Origin: Rhizobium mesoamericanum STM3625
Lineage (GTDB): Bacteria > Pseudomonadota > Alphaproteobacteria > Rhizobiales > Rhizobiaceae
Length of the DNA stretch: 64,000 nucleotides
NCBI RefSeq assembly: GCF_000312665.1
Contig: NZ_HF536773.1
Location: 1,111,468-1,175,467 of the forward strand
Direction of reading: 5' to 3'
Position numbers and translations under genes: made by a program. Below, piece by piece: positions 52,468-59,886 of the stretch (the first letter of the stretch is position 1; the number at the start of each line of letters is the position of its first letter). Under the pieces are notes generated by a model. It worked only from the letters and a program-made list of their open reading frames with translations. It did no database searches and was not told where the DNA came from.

Positions 52468-53235
52468 TCAAAGATCATCGAAATCATGTCCCTTGCGCAG
52501 CAGATAGATGTCCATGATCCAGCCGTGACGCATGCGTGCTTCAGCCCGGATCCTGACGATCTCGTCAGCAACCTCCGCCAATCGGCCGGCACGCGTTATC
52601 TCGTCAGGGGTTCCGAGGTAGGCGCCCCAGAAGATTTCCGCGTCGGGGTCATCGATCTTCGAAAAGGCCGTCTCGCCATCAAGCATGACGACCGTACTGT
52701 CGGCCCGATTGCCTTCCTCGACGAGACGTCTGCCGGTCGTAATTTCGAGTGCTTTTCCGACAAGGTTGATGGGAATGCGGTGGCTTGCGGCAAGCGCCTG
52801 GATACTCGTAATGCCCGGAATGACGCTGAACTCGAAGGCGAGGGCGCTCGTTTGGCGGGCGCGCTCGAGAACGCGGATTGTGCTGTCATAGAGGCTGGGG
52901 TCGCCCCAGACGAGGAAGGCGCCTTGGCCGGCCTCCGGAAGGTCCCTGATGAGTTTCGAATACCTCTCGGCAATGGCGGCATGCCACTCGTCAACGCTCT
53001 CGAGATAGGTTCGGCCAGCGGTGGCGCGCTTTGGCACGGCAAATTCGATGATCTTGGTATTGCTGTTCGTGACATAGCGACTGCAGATTTCTCGGCGGAC
53101 AGCGGCAAGTCCGTCCTTTTCGGCGCCTTTGGTCGGAATGAAGATCGCGTCCACGGCGTTCATTGCGTTGATCGCCTGGAGGGTCAAATGCTCGGGATTT
53201 CCCGTCCCGATGCCGATGATGTGGATATGACGCAA
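52468..53235 (-). CDS. cobF: Precorrin-6A synthase (deacetylating)
   Basis: Methylates C1 of precorrin-5 and removes the acetyl fragment to give precorrin-6A. The 255 residues begin with a TTG-coded start (MRHIHIIGIGTGNPEHLTLQAI) and include FIPTKGAEKDGLAAVRREIC, FLVWGDPSLYDSTIRVL, VIPGITSIQALAASHRIP and VVMLDGETAFSKID. GGGG lies eight bases upstream. First gene of the leftward cob run, divergent from repA. No cobalamin riboswitch is visible in its leader. Confidence 0.95.
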   Translation of the reverse strand: MRHIHIIGIGTGNPEHLTLQAINAMNAVDAIFIPTKGAEKDGLAAVRREICSRYVTNSNTKIIEFAVPKRATAGRTYLESVDEWHAAIAERYSKLIRDLPEAGQGAFLVWGDPSLYDSTIRVLERARQTSALAFEFSVIPGITSIQALAASHRIPINLVGKALEITTGRRLVEEGNRADSTVVMLDGETAFSKIDDPDAEIFWGAYLGTPDEITRAGRLAEVADEIVRIRAEARMRHGWIMDIYLLRKGHDFDDL

Positions 53236-53306
53236 CGCCTCTTCCCCTTCAGTTCCGTTCGTTTCTCATAGAGCCCGCCCGGGCTCCACAAGTGCAAAGG
53301 CAAAAT

Positions 53307-53322
53307 GTTGGCCGCGGCCAAC
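53307..53322. other. parS: parS centromere site (upstream copy)
   Basis: The perfect 16-base palindrome GTTGGCCGCGGCCAAC matches GTT-N4-GC-N4-AAC, the parS pattern known for RepB of repABC replicons. An identical copy lies inside repB (54677-54692). It is in the cobF-repA intergenic region. Confidence 0.85.
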
Positions 53323-53353
53323 TCTGCGAAGGCCAGCATGGCTGTTGTTGTCG

Positions 53354-53367
53354 TGATTCGCGAATCA
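53354..53367. promoter_or_regulatory. Perfect 14-base palindrome upstream of repA, candidate RepA operator
   Basis: TGATTCGCGAATCA, 66 bases before the repA start and 118 bases before the cobF start. RepA proteins of this family repress their own promoter by binding a palindrome there. It could also serve a regulator of cobF. Confidence 0.5.
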
Positions 53368-53433
53368 TGGCATCCTCGATACGCTTTTTAGCGCGATGTT
53401 GATAGAAAAGCGCATTGATAGGGATCGGGTGTT

Positions 53434-54630
53434 TTGGACAACATTAGCGTATCGACGACGGACGTGCGCATTGAGCGGCACGCCCACCAACTTTCACGTC
53501 AGCTCAAGCTTCTTCGCGAGAAGCTCTTTCCGCCACTGTCACAGAAGACGTTGCGAACGTTCACATCCGGGGAAGCCGCACAGATGATCGGGGTATCCGA
53601 CGGATACCTGCGCCAACTCTCGCTGGATGGCAAGGGACCGCAGCCGGAGGTTTCCCTCAACGGCCGGCGTTCCTATACGCTTCGACAGATCAACGAGCTG
53701 CGCCACCATATGGCGCGGATCAAGCCGAAGGATGCGCTGTCCTACCTTCCCTGGCGACGACCGGGCGAAAAGCTGCAGACCGTTGCGGTGACGAACTTCA
53801 AGGGCGGCTCGGCAAAGACCACGACGACCCTTTATCTCGCCCAATACCTGGCGCTGAACGGCTATCGCGTACTGGCCATCGATCTCGATCCGCAGGCCTC
53901 TCTATCGTCCATGCTGGGTGTCCAGCCGGAGTTCGATTTGGCTGACGGCGACACCCTCTACGGCGCGATCCGTTACGACTCAAGCCGACGCTCTTTAAAG
54001 GACGTAGTGCGCAAGACCTATTTCGATGGGCTCGACCTGGTGCCGGGAAACCTCGAATTGATGGAGTTCGAGCACGAAACGCCGCGTGCGCTCGGGGATC
54101 GCCAGCGGACCGGGGAGGTGTTCTTCCGGCGTGTCGGTGTTGCGATTGCCGAGGTCGAGGCCAACTACGATATCGTCGTTATCGATTGTCCGCCGCAACT
54201 CGGATATCTGACGCTCGGCGCCGTCTGCGCGGCAACTTCACTTCTGATCACCATCCACCCGCAGATGGTCGACGTGGCGTCGATGTCGCAGTTCCTGCTG
54301 ATGACGTCTGACCTTCTCTCTGTCGTACGAAAGGCCGGGGGCGATCTGCAGCACGATTTCATCAAGTATGTTGTCACGCGCCACGAACCGTTCGATGCGC
54401 CCCAGTCACAGATCGTCGCACTTCTGCGCAACCTGTTTGCGGACGACGTTTTGACGGCAACCATCCTCAAGTCCACGGCGATCGCCGATGCGGGACTAAC
54501 GAAGCAGTCGCTCTACGAGATTGAAAGAGGTCAGGTTAGGCGATCGACCTACGACCGCGCGTTGGAATCGGTCAACGCCGCGAATGGCGAGGTGCTGGCA
54601 GGAATTCACAAAGCATGGGGTCGGACATGA
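53434..54630 (+). CDS. repA: Partition ATPase RepA (ParA type)
   Basis: Walker-type ATPase that segregates the replicon and represses its own operon. Codes for 398 residues: an N-terminal DNA-binding part (TFTSGEAAQMIGVSDGYLRQLSLDGKGP, a MerR/ParA-like helix-turn-helix) and the deviant Walker box FKGGSAKTTTTLYLAQYLA, then IDLDPQASLSSMLG and IVVIDCPPQLGYLTLGAV. The length and motifs match RepA of repABC plasmids. The start appears to be a TTG. It overlaps repB by four bases (ATGA). Confidence 0.95.
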   Translation: MDNISVSTTDVRIERHAHQLSRQLKLLREKLFPPLSQKTLRTFTSGEAAQMIGVSDGYLRQLSLDGKGPQPEVSLNGRRSYTLRQINELRHHMARIKPKDALSYLPWRRPGEKLQTVAVTNFKGGSAKTTTTLYLAQYLALNGYRVLAIDLDPQASLSSMLGVQPEFDLADGDTLYGAIRYDSSRRSLKDVVRKTYFDGLDLVPGNLELMEFEHETPRALGDRQRTGEVFFRRVGVAIAEVEANYDIVVIDCPPQLGYLTLGAVCAATSLLITIHPQMVDVASMSQFLLMTSDLLSVVRKAGGDLQHDFIKYVVTRHEPFDAPQSQIVALLRNLFADDVLTATILKSTAIADAGLTKQSLYEIERGQVRRSTYDRALESVNAANGEVLAGIHKAWGRT

Positions 54631-55610
54631 GCAGACGGGATCGACTGAAGGGGTTGTTCGACGATACCGCACAGGAGTTGGCCGCGGCCAACCTGGAAGA
54701 GGAGGCGCCCCTTCGTGGCCCGGCCGGCCCGGTCCGCTCAATGGCCCTGACGCTCGGGCGGATGGAGGAAGAGAGCAGGGCGATGCAGGAGGCGCTGCTC
54801 TCCGGCGAGCGCGTCGTCGAGCTCGATCCGGACCTCATCGACGTGTCCTTCGTCAGGGATCGGCTGGCCGAGCTGCCGCAAGATCTTGCGGATGAACTGG
54901 TGCGATCGATCGAGGAAAATGGGCAAGAGGTCCCTATTCTCGTCAGACAGCACCCTCAGGTCGCCGCGCGTTACCAGGTGGTCTACGGGCATCGACGGCT
55001 TCAGGCGCTGCGCTTGCTTGGACGCAAGGTCCAGGCGATTATCCGCAAACTTGATGACGTCGACGTCGTCATAGCGCAAGGCATCGAGAACTCCGCAAGG
55101 CGCAACCTCTCCTATATTGAACGTGCCGTCTTTGCCTTCAACCTTGCTAGTAAGGGCTTCGAGCGACCCGTCATCATGACGGCGCTTTCGACCGACAAGA
55201 CTGAATTGTCGAAACTGATCTCGGTTGCCAAGAGCATCCCGATGGATGTGATCATGGCGATCGGTCCCGCACCAGCTGCTGGACGGCGAAAATGGATTGC
55301 CCTCGCCCAAGACTGGACCAATGCGACCAGGACCCGCCTGCAGGGTCTGCTTGCCTCAGAGAACTTCGCCGCTCAGGAGAGCGATCGTCGCTTTGAACTC
55401 GTCGTCACCGAACTGGCAACGAAGCCTGACAGGCGGGCGGTAACCGAATACGAATGGTCCCCGAAGCAATCGGGCAGGATCAAGGGCCGTATCCGAAGCG
55501 CCGGCAATTCCTTTACCCTCGCGCTGAAGACCGGCGATGCTGCCGATTTTGGCGACTATATCTCGCGTCGCCTCGACGAACTCTACGACGCGTTCAAGGC
55601 TGGAAAATAG
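54627..55610 (+). CDS. repB: Partition protein RepB (ParB type)
   Basis: Binds parS and works with RepA in segregation. The 327 residues begin MSRRDRLKGLFDDTAQELAAANLEEEAP, typical for RepB, followed by the ParB N-terminal domain (DPDLIDVSFVRDRL, SIEENGQEVPILVRQHP, YQVVYGHRRLQALRLLGRKVQAII, IENSARRNLSYIERAVFA) and the helix-turn-helix TDKTELSKLISVAKSIP. An ATG four codons upstream is possible; the ATGA overlap with repA decides for 54627. A parS copy lies in its 5' coding part. Confidence 0.95.
   Translation: MSRRDRLKGLFDDTAQELAAANLEEEAPLRGPAGPVRSMALTLGRMEEESRAMQEALLSGERVVELDPDLIDVSFVRDRLAELPQDLADELVRSIEENGQEVPILVRQHPQVAARYQVVYGHRRLQALRLLGRKVQAIIRKLDDVDVVIAQGIENSARRNLSYIERAVFAFNLASKGFERPVIMTALSTDKTELSKLISVAKSIPMDVIMAIGPAPAAGRRKWIALAQDWTNATRTRLQGLLASENFAAQESDRRFELVVTELATKPDRRAVTEYEWSPKQSGRIKGRIRSAGNSFTLALKTGDAADFGDYISRRLDELYDAFKAGK
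54677..54692. other. parS: parS centromere site inside repB
   Basis: GTTGGCCGCGGCCAAC, identical to the site at 53307-53322, placed within codons for the LAAANL stretch of RepB. Two parS copies flanking repA should help RepB load and spread. Confidence 0.85.
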
Positions 55611-55681
55611 CATCTCTGGCCACAGGGGCTGCTGGACCTGCCGACCGACGATGTAAATGTAAAGATCAATCATGCATTCAT

Positions 55682-55712
55682 AACGGAAGTTAAGCGTGAT
55701 TTGGGTTCCGTT
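55682..55712. promoter_or_regulatory. Hairpin between repB and the next gene
   Basis: AACGGAA (55682-55688) pairs with TTCCGTT (55706-55712) around a 17-base loop. In repABC replicons the repB-repC gap encodes a small antisense RNA that limits RepC. This gap (55611-55736) is in the right place and has a hairpin, but I could not identify a clear counter-strand promoter, so the RNA is only a possibility. Confidence 0.4.
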
Positions 55713-55736
55713 GCGTGGAAATCGAAATAGCTAACA

Positions 55737-56870
55737 ATGCGCTATGAAATCGACAGTCCGTTGCTGGTCAGCCTTTTGCCGACGATCGTCGAAGCCGAGG
55801 ATGGTTTGGCGAGGCTGGATGAGCGGGCGGCACGCGCGACGGTCGCAGAAGGTTTTGCCGAGCGCAGGCATTTTTTCGATGCCGTCGGTGCCCTTTGGGT
55901 CGCCGGTGAGTTGGTCCACATCGAGGACCTCGTTCTGCATGACGCCCATATGGATACGCGCACGCCAAGCCACGAACTGACGATTGCCCATTCCGTTCTG
56001 CGTGTGCGACGACGCATCTGGACGGCTGCGCCGGACTGGGCGCTCGCCCCCTCTGGATTGTCGGCCTTGGCTGGGGGCATAGAAGGGGAGGGGGCTGCCC
56101 CCGAGATCAACAGTGCAAAGTTGCTGGCCGACGAGGATGTAGACAGCGAGGCGGATGGTCTTCTCTCCGCTGAACTGGCCGAGATCGATGCGGTCCTTGA
56201 AAGATCGCAGCGATTGTTGGATAGCCATAGCCAACTCGGCGCAGCGGAGCTACTTGCTCCGCCCGACCGTCTTCGCGAGAAACGGAGCGACGATCCCCTT
56301 GGTTTGTTCGATGATGAGGAATGGGATGAGCCGGCGCGTCTTCGCGCATGGCGTAAGACTGTGGTGATCGCCGACAGCTTACCCGCGACGCTTGGCGCAG
56401 CTTTAATTTTTGATGCCTGGGAAAAGATCGAGCCCCTTCGTCGCCAGCATTGGCTCGGAGGTCTCCTCGTTGCCAGCTATCTTCGCGCACGCGGCAAGGT
56501 CACGTCGCACCTTTTTGCCTTCTATGCCGGCCTGAAGACAATACGCTATGAGCGGCGACGCGCGCGCGACCGGCTGACGCGCTTGCAGGCATTCCTTGAG
56601 GCCATGGTGGAAAGTGCGGCTGCGGGCCTGAAGGAGATGGACCGTCTTTCGCTGGCGCGGACCCAGATGGAAATCCGCTTCAGGGATCGTCGTTCGAACA
56701 GCAGCCTGCCGCAACTCGCGGACTTTGTTCTGTCGCGGCCGATGGTTTCTTCGGCAATGGTGGCCCGCGAGTTACGGGTGAGCAGCCGCGGCGCACTCAA
56801 TTTGTTGAACGACATCGGTATCCGAGAAATCACCGGACGAGGGCGCTACCGGGCCTGGGGCATCATCTGA
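55737..56870 (+). CDS. DUF1612-like protein with C-terminal helix-turn-helix, in the position of repC
   Basis: Codes for 377 residues. It does not resemble RepC: the RepC landmarks (GRRPMTL-like start, the SLRAHGI-like winged-helix region) are missing. The N-terminal part (LPTIVEAEDGLARLDERAA, FFDAVGALWVAGELVHIEDLVLHDAHMDTRTPSHELTIAHSVLRVRRRI) and the C-terminal part (LADFVLSRPMVSSAMVARELRVSSRGALNLLNDIGIREITGRGRYRAWGII, a helix-turn-helix) recall the DUF1612 / HTH_13 proteins common on rhizobial replicons (the RHE_PE00001 family, from memory). The N-terminal part is also reminiscent of Fic-associated proteins. The start is set by the first ATG. A strong terminator follows. Confidence 0.75.
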   Translation: MRYEIDSPLLVSLLPTIVEAEDGLARLDERAARATVAEGFAERRHFFDAVGALWVAGELVHIEDLVLHDAHMDTRTPSHELTIAHSVLRVRRRIWTAAPDWALAPSGLSALAGGIEGEGAAPEINSAKLLADEDVDSEADGLLSAELAEIDAVLERSQRLLDSHSQLGAAELLAPPDRLREKRSDDPLGLFDDEEWDEPARLRAWRKTVVIADSLPATLGAALIFDAWEKIEPLRRQHWLGGLLVASYLRARGKVTSHLFAFYAGLKTIRYERRRARDRLTRLQAFLEAMVESAAAGLKEMDRLSLARTQMEIRFRDRRSNSSLPQLADFVLSRPMVSSAMVARELRVSSRGALNLLNDIGIREITGRGRYRAWGII

Positions 56871-56885
56871 GCGAGAGTAAAAAGG

Positions 56886-56917
56886 AAAGCGGCCGGGCGT
56901 GATGACCCGGCCGCTTT
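56886..56917. terminator. Perfect 12-base-pair hairpin, terminator
   Basis: AAAGCGGCCGGG pairs with CCCGGCCGCTTT around an eight-base loop. The A and T ends make it a bidirectional rho-independent terminator between convergent genes. Confidence 0.88.
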
Positions 56918-56921
56918 GTAA

Positions 56922-56964
56922 GCACCCGGTCCGCGCATCCTGTCACAGAGTACGGACCGGGTGC
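56922..56964. repeat. Second perfect 12-base-pair inverted repeat
   Basis: GCACCCGGTCCG (56922-56933) pairs with CGGACCGGGTGC (56953-56964) around a 19-base loop. It begins five bases after the terminator hairpin and has no T run. Confidence 0.8.
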
Positions 56965-56967
56965 CCT

Positions 56968-56994
56968 AGCGCTTCCTTTGCCCCCAGAAGCGCT
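56968..56994. repeat. Third inverted repeat before the Bax-inhibitor gene end
   Basis: AGCGCTTC (56968-56975) pairs with GAAGCGCT (56987-56994) around an 11-base loop. With the two hairpins before it this makes three in 110 bases. It ends six bases from the stop of the leftward gene. Confidence 0.7.
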
Positions 56995-56999
56995 TATCT

Positions 57000-57716
57000 C
57001 TACTCCCGCTCACCCGTGAAATTGAGCAGCAGCTGGAAGATGTTGACGAAGTTCAGGTAGAGCGAGAGCGCCCCGAAAACGGCGAGCTTCTGGTTCGATT
57101 CCTGGTCATAGTTCTCCGAGTACTGTTCCTTGATATTCTGCGTGTCATAGGCCGTCAGGCCAACGAAGACGAGGATACCGATCACCGAGATTGCGAACTG
57201 CAGGGCGGTCGAACCCATGAAGATGTTGACAATGCTCGCGATGATGACGCCGATCAGGCCCATCATCAAGAACGAGCCGAAGCGCGAGAGATCCTGCTTG
57301 GTCACATAGCCGTAGAGGCTGGTGGCGCCGAACATGGTTGCCGCGACGAAGAAGGTGCGCGCAATGCTCGTTCCCGTAAACACCAGAAAGATGGATGCGA
57401 GTGAAAGGCCCATGACCGCGCAAAAGGCCCAGAAGGTCATCTGGGCAGCGCTGGCCGACACAGTCTGAAGCTTGAACGAGAAGAAAAAGACGAAGGCGAG
57501 GGGCGCAAGCATCACGACCCACTTGAGCGGGGACTGGAAGATCGGCACGTAGAGCGCCGGCGTGCTGCCGACGATAAATGCGATGATGCCCGTGATGACG
57601 AGGCCGAGGCCCATGTAATTATAGACGCGCAGCATATGTTGCCGCAGACCCTCGTCGAAGAGCGCCTGCGAGCCGGCGGCCGAGCCGTAGCCAAAACGCG
57701 GATTGGTCGGGTTCAT
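57000..57716 (-). CDS. Bax inhibitor-1 / YccA family membrane protein
   Basis: Codes for 238 residues with seven hydrophobic segments, the typical BI-1 topology: MGLGLVITGIIAFIVG, WVVMLAPLAFVFFFSF, MTFWAFCAVMGLSLASIFLVF, TFFVAATMFGATSLYGYVTK, FLMMGLIGVIIASIVNIFM, FAISVIGILVFVGLTAYDTQNIKEQY (signature with the Asp pair region) and ALSLYLNFVNIFQLLLNF. Bacterial members are thought to be pH-sensitive calcium-leak channels or to protect FtsH targets. The ATG at 57716 has GAGGAG upstream. Confidence 0.94.
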   Translation of the reverse strand: MNPTNPRFGYGSAAGSQALFDEGLRQHMLRVYNYMGLGLVITGIIAFIVGSTPALYVPIFQSPLKWVVMLAPLAFVFFFSFKLQTVSASAAQMTFWAFCAVMGLSLASIFLVFTGTSIARTFFVAATMFGATSLYGYVTKQDLSRFGSFLMMGLIGVIIASIVNIFMGSTALQFAISVIGILVFVGLTAYDTQNIKEQYSENYDQESNQKLAVFGALSLYLNFVNIFQLLLNFTGERE

Positions 57717-57739
57717 ACTGATCTCCTCGGTTGGACGAA

Positions 57740-58507
57740 CTAGTAGAGGGTGCGAGCGAGCCGATCGGCTGTCGCATCCAGGTTTATTTCGCGATCGCCG
57801 GCGACGAGCGCATAGGCCACATCGCCGATCTGCCAATAGGCAGCTTCTGCCTTGTCGAGCGCGACGTGGTTTACGGACTGCACTGCGAACGCCCCCGGTC
57901 GCACGGCAAAGAGCGAGAGCTGCTTGTCTTGCGACGTCTTGATTGTCATCTCGACGCTTGGGCCAAACTCGGACGGGAAGATCTGCACATCGGAAATCTT
58001 CCAGTCTTCTGGCAACCGCGGCATGACGATTGCTGTCGCTGCGCGAATGTCCTCTGCCTTGTAGCTCGCAACGGTTTGAGACGGCACGGACTGACGCAGC
58101 ATTGCCGTGTGATAGGCGCGTACCGCGTCTTCGACATAGGCCGGCGCTGGTACCGAAGCCGCAACCTCGGTTGCGGTGAATGCGCCGAAGGAGGTGTGGG
58201 CGACCCAGCCTGCGGCGACCAGAACGCCGACAGCCGCAATCCGCTGCATCGAATGGAAGATCCGACCGTAGGTGAGACCGCGCTCCAGGCGCCGAGCGGC
58301 GTCGCGCGTTTCCGGGCGGCCGAAGGCGCTTTCGCTGGCAAGCGCGAGGCGCAACTCACCCCTAATGCTGAGGTCAGCCATGACCTTAGCGGCAATCGCG
58401 GGGTTCTCCGACAGGAAGGACTCGACCTGAATGCGGCGCGCCACGTCGAGTTCGCCATCCACATAAGCATCGAGATCAGCGTCGACGATAGGATCAATTG
58501 CCTTCAT
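57740..58507 (-). CDS. Membrane-bound anti-sigma factor
   Basis: Codes for 255 residues: an N-terminal cytoplasmic part DADLDAYVDGELDVARRIQVESFLSENP (common in anti-sigma factors), one membrane helix (IAAVGVLVAAGWVAHTSF, about 90-107) and a periplasmic part of 150 residues. The zinc-binding HxxxCxxC of ZAS-type anti-sigma factors is missing. It overlaps the sigma-factor gene by 14 bases, so the two are made together; it should hold the sigma factor at the membrane until a signal arrives. Confidence 0.88.
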   Translation of the reverse strand: MKAIDPIVDADLDAYVDGELDVARRIQVESFLSENPAIAAKVMADLSIRGELRLALASESAFGRPETRDAARRLERGLTYGRIFHSMQRIAAVGVLVAAGWVAHTSFGAFTATEVAASVPAPAYVEDAVRAYHTAMLRQSVPSQTVASYKAEDIRAATAIVMPRLPEDWKISDVQIFPSEFGPSVEMTIKTSQDKQLSLFAVRPGAFAVQSVNHVALDKAEAAYWQIGDVAYALVAGDREINLDATADRLARTLY

Positions 58508-59033
58508 TGCCGTCCCCTCCGATTAGCCTTAAGTGCGCGGCGCGTGGCGTCTTCTCCTCGAACTCGCGCAGCTGCGCACGGGCGCGCGAAATGCGCGACA
58601 TCAAGGTGCCGATCGGTATGTCGAGAGCCATTGCCGCTTCCTGGTAGGAAAGGTCCTCGATCGCAACCAGATGCAGTGCTTCGCGCTGCTCTTCTGAAAG
58701 ATGGAAGAATGCGTCTCGCACCTGTTTGAGACGAACGGCATGTTCCTGGCCGGCCTGCAGCGACTGTTCGGCCTCCACTGCCGCCTCATCGTGGCGGCGC
58801 GCCAGCGAGCGAGCCTGGCGGACGCGATCGATGTGAGCATTGTGCATGATCGACAACAGCCAGGTGCGCAGGTTGCCGCCACGGCGGAAACTCTGTTTTT
58901 TCTCGTAGGCGCGCAGCAGCGCGTCATGGACGAGATCTTCGGCATCATCCGAATTGCGCACCAGCGAGCGCGCATAGCGCCGAAGCGCTGCGAGCTGGCC
59001 GATGACATCGAATGGGCGTTCTTTCCGTTCCAT
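58494..59033 (-). CDS. ECF-type RNA polymerase sigma factor
   Basis: Codes for 179 residues. Region 2: ALRRYARSLVRNSDDAEDLVHDALLRAYEKKQSFRRGGNLRTWLLSIMHNAHIDRVR. Region 4: LSEEQREALHLVAIEDLSYQEAAMALDIPIGTLMSRISRARAQLREF. Both are standard for ECF sigma factors. The ATG at 59033 is placed only eight bases from a candidate -10 element on the same strand, and there is no ribosome site, which suggests a leaderless message. A frame that is 50 codons longer has no support. Partner of the anti-sigma gene downstream. Confidence 0.94.
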   Translation of the reverse strand: MERKERPFDVIGQLAALRRYARSLVRNSDDAEDLVHDALLRAYEKKQSFRRGGNLRTWLLSIMHNAHIDRVRQARSLARRHDEAAVEAEQSLQAGQEHAVRLKQVRDAFFHLSEEQREALHLVAIEDLSYQEAAMALDIPIGTLMSRISRARAQLREFEEKTPRAAHLRLIGGDGNEGN

Positions 59034-59040
59034 GACTGAG

Positions 59041-59068
59041 TATACGGGTGCCAGTGGTGATTTATTCC
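59041..59068 (-). promoter_or_regulatory. Candidate ECF-type promoter of the sigma-factor gene
   Basis: Read on the minus strand: GGAATAA (59068-59062), 15 bases, CGTATA (59046-59041), then the ATG at 59033. The GGAA-type -35 and CGT-type -10 are the general form of ECF promoters, so the sigma factor may drive its own gene. Confidence 0.5.
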
Positions 59069-59265
59069 AGCCGTCGCAAATAATCTTCCGTTGAGCTTCG
59101 CGGGGGGCGTTGTCACATAGAGCTGTGTCGGTTCGACAGGAATTCGGGACTGACCTTTCGTCTATCAAGAAACCGAGCCTCACGCATGTAGATCACCCTC
59201 AATTTACATTTCGCGCAGTGCTATCTTGCGAACTGCACATCATGCGTTCTCGGGAGAAAAGAGCG

Positions 59266-59625
59266 ATGAAGAAGTTGGCCTTGACAATCGGAATTGCCGC
59301 GTTGGTCGCTGCCGGCGTCGGTTCGGCTGAAGCCCAGCAGGATCGACGCGAGTTTCGAAGAATGAACTGGAGTGAGAGTTTGCCAGAAGCGGTGCGAACC
59401 TATCATGGCAAGCGGCTCTCCATTGTAAGCTATCGAACTGCAAGTTTTTCAGAGACTGGGGCACACCCGTCACCCGGGAGCGCACAGCATGTCGAAGCCA
59501 TCAGAGCCGCGGCTCGATCGAACAAATGGCTTGTGGGGCAGCTGAAGGCCAAAAAGCTCACCCCGAATGACATTGAGTGGGTAATGCGCGCGCGCAACGG
59601 TAGCATGGTGTTCTATGTGAAATGA
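59266..59625 (+). CDS. Small secreted protein of unknown function, 119 residues
   Basis: Signal peptide MKKLALTIGIAALVAAGVGSAEA, then about 96 basic residues (QQDRREFRRMNWSESLPEAV..., HVEAIRAAARSNKWLVGQLKAKKLTPNDIEWVMRARNGSMVFYV). GGGAG lies upstream of the ATG; earlier in-frame starts would put the signal peptide inside the protein. I do not recognise the family. It is divergent from the sigma-factor gene and may be part of the same envelope response. Confidence 0.75.
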   Translation: MKKLALTIGIAALVAAGVGSAEAQQDRREFRRMNWSESLPEAVRTYHGKRLSIVSYRTASFSETGAHPSPGSAQHVEAIRAAARSNKWLVGQLKAKKLTPNDIEWVMRARNGSMVFYVK

Positions 59626-59886
59626 CCGATCGCGGCGCCTTGAGGCGGGTGATCCGGCTGGTCCGGAGCGTGGCGGACCGAGCTGTCGACTCAATCATTT
59701 AGCCCGGTAGACGGCATCAGTGCGCTGTAGCTCCAGCCGCCGTTAACCCTGCAGCACGTTCTCTCCAAGGCCCAATACCGTGTCCGGTTCGTTGCGTCGT
59801 TAGCGGCCGCCCTTGCCAACTTTTCGATTGCGACGGAGACGCTAGTATAAGCACGGGCGCTGTAATTGGCCCTTTGGGAGGCGCTG

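Noticed and set aside
55737..56870. Calling this gene repC because it follows repA-repB
   Set aside because: The protein shows none of the RepC sequence landmarks and resembles DUF1612/HTH_13 proteins; position alone is not enough.
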